In this document: positions 23,164 to 30,009 of the stretch, one piece after another
Layout: the number at the start of each line of letters is the position of its first letter
Numbering within the stretch: position 1 is the first letter of the stretch
Virus record (IMG/VR): IMGVR_UViG_3300021957_002986
Location: 1-30,009 of that record
DNA from: a virus
DNA: 30,009 bases
Direction: 5' to 3' (one strand)
The notes under the pieces: model-generated
The model's input: only the letters and a program-made list of their open reading frames with translations
What the model was told of the DNA's origin: nothing
The model's database searches: none
Position numbers and translations under genes: made by a program

Positions 23164-26100
23164 ATGAGTGAATTTACACCACCAGCAGGAGCTGTTGTAT
23201 TAGAAGAAGATCAAGTAGAAGATGTAGCTCAAGTTGAAGAACAACAAATAGATTTTATTCCGCCAGCTAATGCTATACTAGAAGAGGAAGTTGAAACTGA
23301 ACCTATCAAAGAAGATGAAGAAGAATCAGGTGAAAAACTTACTGCTATTGAAAAAATACCTGGTATTGGTAAGAATGCAGTTACAGATTTCTTTGGTGAT
23401 ATATCTAGAGCTTGGACTCAAGGCGTAGAACAAGCTAAATCAGTTGATCCTAGTTTAGATATATTCTACGAAGGAGATGAATCAACAGATGAAGAGATTT
23501 TAAAGTTTATAGAAGCAAATAAAAATCTTGCAGAAGTAGATATGGAATCTGATGAAATGAAATCTTTTAATAAAATATATGAAGAAGAAGGTGGAGGTTG
23601 GTGGGGCTTTATAAAAGGTGCTGCAATGAATCCTTCTACTTTGTCATCTATGCTGGTAAGTTCTATATCAGGTCAAGTTAATTCTTTAATAAGTTCTGAG
23701 CAAGTTGCTGCGGCTAGCGCCGTTGCTGCTGGAGGTGGAGCTGCTGTTGGTGCTGGGTTTGCTGGCATAGGCGCTATACCTGGAGCTATAACAGGTTTGA
23801 TGACAGGTAGTATGACAGCTATGGAAACTGGCTTAACTTTTGCTGAACTATTACAAGAAGAAGTAGGTGGTGAGTTAACTAAAGAGAATGTAAGAGCAAT
23901 ACTAGATGATCCAGAAAAACTCCATGACCTAAGAGTGAGATCTGGTGGTAGAGGTTTAGCTATTGGAGCTGTTGAAGCTGCTACTATGGGTTTATCAAAA
24001 GGTATAGGTGGCAAACTAGCCTCTGCAGGTTTTAGAGCTGCGCCTACGGTAGCTGCTGCAGCCACAGGAGCAATAGAAATAGCTGGAGGTGGTTTAGGTG
24101 AAGTTGCTGGTAGAGCAGTAGCTGGTCAAGAAATGGACATAGCTGAAATAGGTTTTGAAGCTTTTGCAGGGTTAGGTAGTATGCCAATAACTGCTGGTCA
24201 ACAATTGCTAAATATAAACACAAACATTGATAGAGTTAAAATAAATAATCAATTAAAAAATACTGAATACAATAATTTAGTTGAAGCTTTTGATCCATCA
24301 ACCGATGTAACTGAAGCTGATTTAAATATATCTCAAATAAAAAACTCTACCAAGATATTAGACGAACAAGTCGATACTCAAGTTAAAAATACTCAAATAA
24401 CTCCTGAGCAAGGAGAAGCTATTAAAAATAATTTTAGAGCTACTCAATCAGCTACTAACAAAGCAAAAAGAGCAAATCTTAAAGGTGAAAACGAAGTTGA
24501 AGTTGTTGCATTACTAAAAGAAAAAGAAGTTCTTGATGGTGAAAGAAAAGCAGTTAATGAATCTAGTTTAACTAAGACTCAAGAAAAAAGAATTAAAGAA
24601 ATAGATGCTAGACTAGAAGAGGTAAGCTCTACTATAACTGATGTTGTAAAAGAAGATAGAAAAGCTCAAGTTGCAGAAAGCGTTAAGTTTGCAGAGACAG
24701 AAGGTGAAAAATTTGGTTTAAAAACAGAAGCTATAAATTCTAAAACAGAGTTTGGAGAGCGTTTTGGTAAAGAAGCTGCTGAATCAGATGGTTTTATACA
24801 AGACGGAACTATATATATTAACAAAGAAGTAGCTCAAGAAACAGGTGCTGTATCTGTTGGTAGCCACGAGTTACTACACGGTATATTAAATAAAGAATTA
24901 AAAGGCAAAGATGCTACTAAACTAGTACAAGACTTTAGAAATCAGTTAAACGAAAAGCAATTAAGTGTTCTTGATAGTAAGCTTCAAGCAGTAGATGAAA
25001 AAGGTAATAGATTATATTCAGATGATTACTTAACACAAAATCCTGATGAAGCTTTAACTTTATTTTCTGATGCTATAGCTAAAAAAGAAATAGCTTACGA
25101 CGACAATGTATTTACTAAGTTAAAAGACTTCTTAACACCTATACTGCGTAAAGCAGGATTTTCTAAGATTAAATTTGAAACAGGTAAAGACGTATATAAC
25201 TTTTTAAGAGAGTATAATAAAAGTATTAAAGAGGGTAAACTTAGTGAAGCTATATCTGAGTTAGGCACAGAAGAAGCAGAAGCTAGTGATAAAAAGTTTT
25301 CTAAGTCAACTTCTGACTCTTACAAAAAAATTGATGATTTTTCAAAAAATCCAGATTTTGATATAGATTCTGAGTTTGATACTAAAAGATTATTAAAAGA
25401 AGCTGGAGGTATTATAGAGTCAACAACATCTAGGCTTTATGACGGAACTGCTCAAATGAATAAAGAGGGTGTTTCAAGAGAAGATTTCAAAAGAGATTTA
25501 GAAGCGTTGTTTACCGAGATATATAAGGGATACGACGAAGACATGGATGTAAACATGCAAGGTGCTGGTAGACAAACTAGCAACTTATTTAATTTAAGAG
25601 CAAATAAATTAGCTACAGATACATTTAAACAAACTAGCAACGAAGTAAGGGCTGATCAAAGCACTTTACAAATAGCAGCTGAAGAAGAAACATCGAGAGA
25701 TACTAGAACTGAAAGAGAAGTAAGACAAGATGAAAGGGAAGGTGTTAAAGTAAGAGAAAAACTAGATCCAAAACCTACACTTGATGATGAAGGTAATGTT
25801 ATAAAACCTTTAAGTCCAGGAACTAGCACAACATCTATATATAAAGTAGATAAAGTTTATAACTTTATAAGATCTAAAGCTAGAAAACAAAACGTAAAAG
25901 GCAAGGACTTAAAACAATTAAAAGGATTTGCTTTAAAAGAGGTGGTAGACATGATTTCTAGAGATAATAAAGAGCTAGCAGACTCTATGTTTAAAAAACT
26001 AGAAAAGAACTCTGATCTTAATAAAGCTGAAATGCTAGCTATTCAAAATTTTATATTTGCAGATACTGATCTGTCTAAAAGTTCTTTAATAGAAGGTTAT

Positions 26101-29100
26101 ACTTCAGAATTCAAAGCTACAGGAGTTGTAAATAAATTATTAGAAAAGTTTTATAATAAACGTAGTGTTAGATCTAAGACTGGAGCTGGTTTAAATATTC
26201 AAATTAAAAAACCAAATATAAGTGATGTTGAGTTTAGAGAAGCTTTTGGCATAAAAGGTAGGGAAAGATCTAACTGGAATCAAAAAGTTCCTTCTAAAAA
26301 AGGTGGCGTAAGTGACATACTAAAAGGTTTTGTAAGAAACTTTGATCAAGTAATATCTAGTCAAGAAATTAGAGAACAATTAATACAAGATGGTGAAGCA
26401 ATAGAATCATTAAGAACTCTTAGAGATGGTATACCACCTCAACTTTTTAGCAAGAGTACAAAAGAAAAACTATTTACTGCTGAAAATTTAGGTAAAACTT
26501 TTAACAAGTTAAATGAAGATCAAAAGTCAACATACTTAGCTAATCTTCCAATGTTCATAGAGCTGCTATCTACTAAAGGTATTACTCCTGACACTGCTTT
26601 TAGATTAGCTTATGATACTTTTTTATATAACAAAAAAGGTACAAAACCGCTAAGTTTAAGAATAGATATAATAAGCTCTTGGAAAGATATAGTTGATCAA
26701 GCTCCTAAAACATTATACGATAGCAAAAAACCTAATAAATTCCAGCTTAATGAATATTTATATAGATCTTTTGAAGAACAAACAGATGTAGATTCAATAA
26801 AAGAAAACTTAGGTATAAGTAAGGAGGGTGTAAACTTTAGAGAAGAAGATCAAATGCTAGGTTATTTAAGCTTAATGAGTGAGTATTTTGGGGACTTGCA
26901 GCAAGAATTTGATAATGATGCTAAGTTTTTTCAATACGTTGTGCAGCATTTTGAACAAACTTTTACTTCTGCAGCTAAAATAGGTGGGCTACCTAATCAC
27001 GCGTGGAAACAAATTAATGGCATATGGAAACTAGTAGAAGGTGACAAGTCTGGCAGAGGTTCTGATTTAAGGTTTGGTTTATTTAATAATAAAACAGAGT
27101 TTTTTAATGTTTTATTAAAGCCTTTTGATACAGAAAATAAATTAAAACTTGTTAATAACAAACTTGTTTATGATAGTGAAAAAATAACAACAAAAAGAGC
27201 TCCACAATCTACAGCTGCTAAAAATAAATACCTAAAAGAGTTTATAAAAAATGGTAAATTAAGTAATGAAAGTTTGCTTTTAAGTTACAATGACGCTACT
27301 GGAAATCAAGATGCGATTATAAGACAACTAAAGTGGTATAAAGATAATCAAGCTAAAGACATTAAAGATAAAACTAAAGCTAACATAAATACAAATGATC
27401 TTGGTATGTTTTTAGCTGCTTCTGTTGGAGATATGACAGCAATACTTAGATCAGCTTATGCTATAGATAGTATAGCGTTAAGTGATAGTAAAAACTCAGC
27501 CGACTACACATATGAGCATAATCCACCTGTAAAAGTTATGCAAAACTACATGGCTCAATTTGTTAATGGTGATATTACAGAAGTTGAGTTAAGACAAAAA
27601 TTTAAAGATGCTAGCACTAGTGTTATACCAGAACTAATGGATGACGCTATTAATATAAGATACAAATCTAGTATACCTCAAGATTCTACAAGTAGGTTTG
27701 ATAGATATTATAATCCAACTACTTACGGCAAGTTTCCTTTTGAAATGACTGTTTATACTCCACAGTTTGATAAAGAAGGCAATGTTACATCATTTAAAAA
27801 ATCAGTTAAAGGTAAAGATTTAAACAAGGCTTACCAAGATGAACAAGCAGCTATAAAAGCTAACAAGCAAGAAGCAAGTAATAGTCAAGTTATAGCTGAT
27901 AAAGACATGACTAATGATGACATGCTTAAACAGTTTAGCAAAACAGACAAAGCTTTAGACTTAGCTAATTCACTAAATCAACCTGTTAAAAAAATTAGAG
28001 TATTTGACTTTGATGATACGCTAGCTTATACTAAGTCAGATGTTTTATTTACAGCACCTAATGGAATAACAGGTAAATTAAATGCTGAAGAGTTTGCCAA
28101 GCAAGGTAAAGAGCTGCTAGACCAAGGTTATAAGTTTGATTTTTCAGAGTTTAATAAAGTAACTAAAGGTAAGCCTGGCCCTTTATTAGATATAGCTAAA
28201 AAAATAAAAGCAGCTAGAGGTAATGAAGATTTATTTGTATTAACTGCTAGAGCTTCTGAAGCTCAAGATGCCATATATGAGTTTTTAAAATCACAAGGTG
28301 TTGAATTTAAAAAACAAAATATTGTTGGGTTAGGTAATTCAACTGGCGAAGCAAAAGCACAGTGGCTAGTTGGTAAGGCAGCTGAGGGTTATAATGATTT
28401 TTACTTTGCAGATGACGCTGTAGCTAATATATCTGCCGTCAAAGAAAGTATGTCTAAGCTAGATGTTAAGTCTAAAACTCAATTAGTAAATAGTAATAAA
28501 ATTAAATTTAGCAAGTCTCGTGGTGAGAAGTTAAACTGGAAAACAGATGAGGCTGGTAATATAAAAACTACTTTTGAAATAGCTGGTAAAAAATATAATT
28601 TTAATTTAGATTCTAGAGACAATCAAGGTTCTTTTGATGTAGAATTTAACTTAGGCGGTAGAATGGACATTACTGGAACAGGAGATGCTGTTGCAGTTAT
28701 TAGAACTGTTTATAATGGTTTAATAGATGTTATAAATGAAAATAAAAACATAAAGAAAATTGAATTTTCTTCTCTTCAATCTGAAACAAGTAGAGTAAAA
28801 CTATACACTACATTAATGAACGATATTGGCAAGAAGCTAGGTTGGGATACAGATGTTTGGGAAAGTAATAATTTTATATCACCAGAAAAAAGTAGTTTTG
28901 ATTTTGAAATAGTTAAACCTAGAAAGAAGCAATCTGCAGCTGTTGAAAGAGTTTTAGGCGTGGTAGATATTAAATCTGAAACACAGCAGTCAAGACCTAA
29001 GTTTAGTAAAAACCTTAGTGAAGATTTTAATAGAATAATAGAGGAAACAGAAAGTATAGGTAGAGAAAAGGTATACTCAGAAGCTAGAGCAAAACAAATA

Positions 29101-30009
29101 GGTAGTCAAAAAGGTAAACGTAAATTCTGGATACCTTTTTCTGCAGAAGATATGCTAGGTCTTATATATCCACTACTAGGTAAAGGTAAAACTGGAGATG
29201 CTCAAATGAAGTTTTTTAAAGACAACTTGTTTAATCCTTTTTCTAAAGCTATGGAAAGTTTAGCTGCGGCAAGGGTACAGTTAATGGCAGATTTTAAAGC
29301 TTTAAAAGAAAACTTAGATGTTCCTAAAGATTTACAGAAAGAAGCATTTGATGGCTTCACTAACGAGCAAGCATTGCGTATGTATATATGGGATTCTCAA
29401 GGCATGGAAGTTCCAGGAGCTTCTAAAAGAGATGTAGCTGATGCTAAGAAAATTATTAAAAGTAATGAAAAATTAAAAACTTTTGCTGAAGAACTTATAA
29501 AGATAAATAAAGAAGATGGTTACCCTAAACCTTCTCAAAGCTGGTTAGCTGGAACTATTACTACAGATCTTATTGAAGGTTTAAATGATATTAAAAGACC
29601 TAGATACTTACAGCAATGGCAGCAGAATGTTGATGCTATATTTAGTAAAGAAAATCTAAACAAATTAGAAGCTATACATGGAAGTAATTATAGAGAAGCG
29701 TTAGAAAACATGTTAACCAGAATGAAGACTGGCAAAAACAGAATAGAAGGTAGTAACAGAATGAGTGATAGAGTATTAGACTGGATTAATGGTTCTGTTG
29801 GCGCAATAATGTTCTTTAATACTAGATCAGCTGTGTTACAGTTAATATCTTCTATTAACTTTATAAACTGGAATGACAACAACTTATATGCAGCCGGCAA
29901 AGCTTTTGCTAATCAAAAACAATACTGGGCTGATTTTAAAATGTTAATGAATTCTGACTTCTTAGTAGATAGACGTAACGGACTTAAAATAAACGTATCA
30001 GAGTCAGAG
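23164..30009 (+). CDS. Giant polyvalent virion protein, 3'-truncated by window edge
   Basis: From ATG 23164 the frame is open for exactly 2282 codons to the last base, so the true protein is longer. Regions: acidic N-terminus with two copies of F-x-P-P-A-x-A-x-x-L-E-E (about 4-15, 31-41); Ala/Gly-rich hydrophobic stretches (about 160-220 and 262-345); zincin-like H-E-L-L-H (568-572); unassigned helical regions to about 1590; HAD phosphatase motifs (1615-1751); a compact possible acetyltransferase-like domain (about 1783-1945); and a C-terminal region ending with N-T-R-S-A-V-L-Q near 2219-2226. The motif F-S-K marks several joints. Such multi-domain proteins (polyvalent proteins) are thought to be packaged and injected with the DNA. 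It follows two ejection-type genes by 3 bp. Function overall is inferred. Confidence 0.8.
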   Translation, partial: MSEFTPPAGAVVLEEDQVEDVAQVEEQQIDFIPPANAILEEEVETEPIKEDEEESGEKLTAIEKIPGIGKNAVTDFFGDISRAWTQGVEQAKSVDPSLDIFYEGDESTDEEILKFIEANKNLAEVDMESDEMKSFNKIYEEEGGGWWGFIKGAAMNPSTLSSMLVSSISGQVNSLISSEQVAAASAVAAGGGAAVGAGFAGIGAIPGAITGLMTGSMTAMETGLTFAELLQEEVGGELTKENVRAILDDPEKLHDLRVRSGGRGLAIGAVEAATMGLSKGIGGKLASAGFRAAPTVAAAATGAIEIAGGGLGEVAGRAVAGQEMDIAEIGFEAFAGLGSMPITAGQQLLNINTNIDRVKINNQLKNTEYNNLVEAFDPSTDVTEADLNISQIKNSTKILDEQVDTQVKNTQITPEQGEAIKNNFRATQSATNKAKRANLKGENEVEVVALLKEKEVLDGERKAVNESSLTKTQEKRIKEIDARLEEVSSTITDVVKEDRKAQVAESVKFAETEGEKFGLKTEAINSKTEFGERFGKEAAESDGFIQDGTIYINKEVAQETGAVSVGSHELLHGILNKELKGKDATKLVQDFRNQLNEKQLSVLDSKLQAVDEKGNRLYSDDYLTQNPDEALTLFSDAIAKKEIAYDDNVFTKLKDFLTPILRKAGFSKIKFETGKDVYNFLREYNKSIKEGKLSEAISELGTEEAEASDKKFSKSTSDSYKKIDDFSKNPDFDIDSEFDTKRLLKEAGGIIESTTSRLYDGTAQMNKEGVSREDFKRDLEALFTEIYKGYDEDMDVNMQGAGRQTSNLFNLRANKLATDTFKQTSNEVRADQSTLQIAAEEETSRDTRTEREVRQDEREGVKVREKLDPKPTLDDEGNVIKPLSPGTSTTSIYKVDKVYNFIRSKARKQNVKGKDLKQLKGFALKEVVDMISRDNKELADSMFKKLEKNSDLNKAEMLAIQNFIFADTDLSKSSLIEGYTSEFKATGVVNKLLEKFYNKRSVRSKTGAGLNIQIKKPNISDVEFREAFGIKGRERSNWNQKVPSKKGGVSDILKGFVRNFDQVISSQEIREQLIQDGEAIESLRTLRDGIPPQLFSKSTKEKLFTAENLGKTFNKLNEDQKSTYLANLPMFIELLSTKGITPDTAFRLAYDTFLYNKKGTKPLSLRIDIISSWKDIVDQAPKTLYDSKKPNKFQLNEYLYRSFEEQTDVDSIKENLGISKEGVNFREEDQMLGYLSLMSEYFGDLQQEFDNDAKFFQYVVQHFEQTFTSAAKIGGLPNHAWKQINGIWKLVEGDKSGRGSDLRFGLFNNKTEFFNVLLKPFDTENKLKLVNNKLVYDSEKITTKRAPQSTAAKNKYLKEFIKNGKLSNESLLLSYNDATGNQDAIIRQLKWYKDNQAKDIKDKTKANINTNDLGMFLAASVGDMTAILRSAYAIDSIALSDSKNSADYTYEHNPPVKVMQNYMAQFVNGDITEVELRQKFKDASTSVIPELMDDAINIRYKSSIPQDSTSRFDRYYNPTTYGKFPFEMTVYTPQFDKEGNVTSFKKSVKGKDLNKAYQDEQAAIKANKQEASNSQVIADKDMTNDDMLKQFSKTDKALDLANSLNQPVKKIRVFDFDDTLAYTKSDVLFTAPNGITGKLNAEEFAKQGKELLDQGYKFDFSEFNKVTKGKPGPLLDIAKKIKAARGNEDLFVLTARASEAQDAIYEFLKSQGVEFKKQNIVGLGNSTGEAKAQWLVGKAAEGYNDFYFADDAVANISAVKESMSKLDVKSKTQLVNSNKIKFSKSRGEKLNWKTDEAGNIKTTFEIAGKKYNFNLDSRDNQGSFDVEFNLGGRMDITGTGDAVAVIRTVYNGLIDVINENKNIKKIEFSSLQSETSRVKLYTTLMNDIGKKLGWDTDVWESNNFISPEKSSFDFEIVKPRKKQSAAVERVLGVVDIKSETQQSRPKFSKNLSEDFNRIIEETESIGREKVYSEARAKQIGSQKGKRKFWIPFSAEDMLGLIYPLLGKGKTGDAQMKFFKDNLFNPFSKAMESLAAARVQLMADFKALKENLDVPKDLQKEAFDGFTNEQALRMYIWDSQGMEVPGASKRDVADAKKIIKSNEKLKTFAEELIKINKEDGYPKPSQSWLAGTITTDLIEGLNDIKRPRYLQQWQQNVDAIFSKENLNKLEAIHGSNYREALENMLTRMKTGKNRIEGSNRMSDRVLDWINGSVGAIMFFNTRSAVLQLISSINFINWNDNNLYAAGKAFANQKQYWADFKMLMNSDFLVDRRNGLKINVSESE
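23641..24200 (+). other. Ala/Gly-rich hydrophobic segments of giant protein
   Basis: Residues about 160-220 and 262-345 are rich in Ala, Gly, Val and Ile, with few charges (for example A-A-S-A-V-A-A-G-G-G-A-A-V-G). They are separated by a charged helical linker. They resemble membrane-active parts of ejection proteins. Whether they cross a membrane cannot be decided by eye. Confidence 0.5.
24661..25140 (+). other. Zincin metallopeptidase-like domain in giant protein
   Basis: Residues about 500-659 contain S-H-E-L-L-H-G, with H568, E569 and H572 forming an HExxH zinc-binding and catalytic site. The downstream Q-N-P-D-E-A-L-T-L-F-S-D-A puts E629 in a good position for the third zinc ligand of a gluzincin-type arrangement. 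Comparable domains are known in phage polyvalent proteins. Possible targets are host wall or envelope proteins or the polyprotein itself. Confidence 0.65.
27985..28500 (+). other. HAD-superfamily phosphatase domain in giant protein
   Basis: All four HAD motifs are present in order: V-F-D-F-D-D-T-L-A with nucleophile D1615 and acid/base D1617; V-L-T-A-R with T1694; K1731 in G-E-A-K-A-Q-W; and F-A-D-D with D1750/D1751. The spacing and the L-T-A-R motif recall small phage HAD phosphatases and the phosphatase part of polynucleotide kinase. The substrate is unknown. Confidence 0.8.
28507..29001 (+). other. Compact possible acetyltransferase-like domain in giant protein
   Basis: Residues about 1783-1945 lie between two F-S-K motifs. 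They read as beta strands (F-D-V-E-F-N-L) followed by T-G-T-G-D-A-V-A-V-I-R-T-V, a helix, I-E-F-S-S and S-R-V-K-L-Y-T-T-L-M. This beta-loop-helix-beta-helix order is GNAT-like. The assignment is tentative. Confidence 0.35.
29002..30009 (+). other. Conserved C-terminal virion region of giant protein (partial)
   Basis: Residues 1947-2282 include F-W-I-P-F-S-A-E-D-M-L-G, G-K-G-K-T-G-D-A-Q-M-K-F-F-K-D-N, R-M-K-T-G-K-N-R-I-E-G-S-N-R, F-F-N-T-R-S-A-V-L-Q and Y-W-A-D-F...N-S-D-F-L. I recall this pattern from very large structural proteins of marine phages and from 'large polyvalent protein associated' regions. Its function is unknown, and the domain continues beyond the window. Confidence 0.55.

Larger units (their letters stand above)
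25294..29013 (+). repeat. Recurring F-S-K motif at domain joints of giant protein
   Basis: K-F-S-K-S (F712), L-F-S-K-S (F1095), Q-F-S-K-T (F1591), K-F-S-K-S (F1782) and K-F-S-K-N (F1947) are visible; a D-F-S-K-N at F726 may be chance. The codons differ between copies, so this is amino-acid-level and not DNA-level repetition. The third and fourth copies closely bracket the HAD domain. Confidence 0.6.

Noticed and set aside
23673-24065. A 130-codon minus-strand frame opposite the giant gene
   Set aside because: It is the complement of the Ala/Gly-rich coding stretch (GCT/GGT codons read as Ser/Ala/Pro codons), with no neighbours on that strand.
1-30009. tRNA genes, CRISPR arrays, insertion sequences, attachment sites, Bacteroidetes-type promoters
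   Set aside because: No cloverleaf-like sequence, regularly spaced direct repeats, transposase motifs or terminal inverted repeats were noticed by eye. TAnnTTTG-like words are too common in this AT-rich sequence to call promoters without mapping data.

Overview
This window looks like the virion-structure half of a tailed phage genome with a short, podovirus-like tail. All genes recognised run on the + strand, are tightly packed (gaps of 65 bp or less, many overlaps) and lie in AT-rich DNA. Nearly every start sits in an A/T-only leader with no Shine-Dalgarno sequence. That, together with a major capsid protein and tail proteins of the type I know from crAss-like and uncultured marine podoviruses, suggests a phage of Bacteroidetes, probably a marine flavobacterium. 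The host is inferred, not shown. The standard stop codons are used normally.

Layout: (1) 1-2656, the 3' part of a fibre or adhesin gene with tandem LamG/concanavalin-like domains. (2) 2664-4649, a run of small overlapping genes: an unknown 82-aa protein, a tandem pair of related 72/73-aa proteins, a coiled-coil protein, an unknown 75-aa protein, a protein I read as a two-domain GroES-like co-chaperonin, and a possible small terminase subunit. (3) 4646-12025, the head module: large terminase, portal, scaffold-like protein and major capsid protein, ending in a strong terminator. (4) 12091-12906, one unknown gene between two intrinsic terminators. (5) 12964-20235, connector or ring proteins and two large tail proteins of the stabilisation/propeller type. 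(6) 20242-20643, a small GNAT-type acetyltransferase. (7) 20645 to the window end, three probable internal or ejection proteins of increasing size (230, 603 and more than 2282 aa).

The last gene is the most interesting. It starts at 23164 and stays open for 2282 codons to the window edge. It strings together Ala/Gly-rich hydrophobic stretches, an HExxH metallopeptidase-like domain, a complete set of HAD-phosphatase motifs, a possible acetyltransferase-like domain and a conserved C-terminal region. A short Phe-Ser-Lys motif recurs at the apparent domain joints. This is the layout expected of a polyvalent protein packaged in the virion and delivered with the DNA. The recurring motif raises the possibility of proteolytic processing, perhaps by its own zincin domain.

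Together the genes cover DNA packaging (TerS?/TerL/portal), head assembly (scaffold, capsid, co-chaperonin), neck and tail building, host recognition (LamG fibre) and genome ejection with effector delivery. No replication, lysis, integration, tRNA or CRISPR features were seen. No gene-free stretch exceeds 300 bases.
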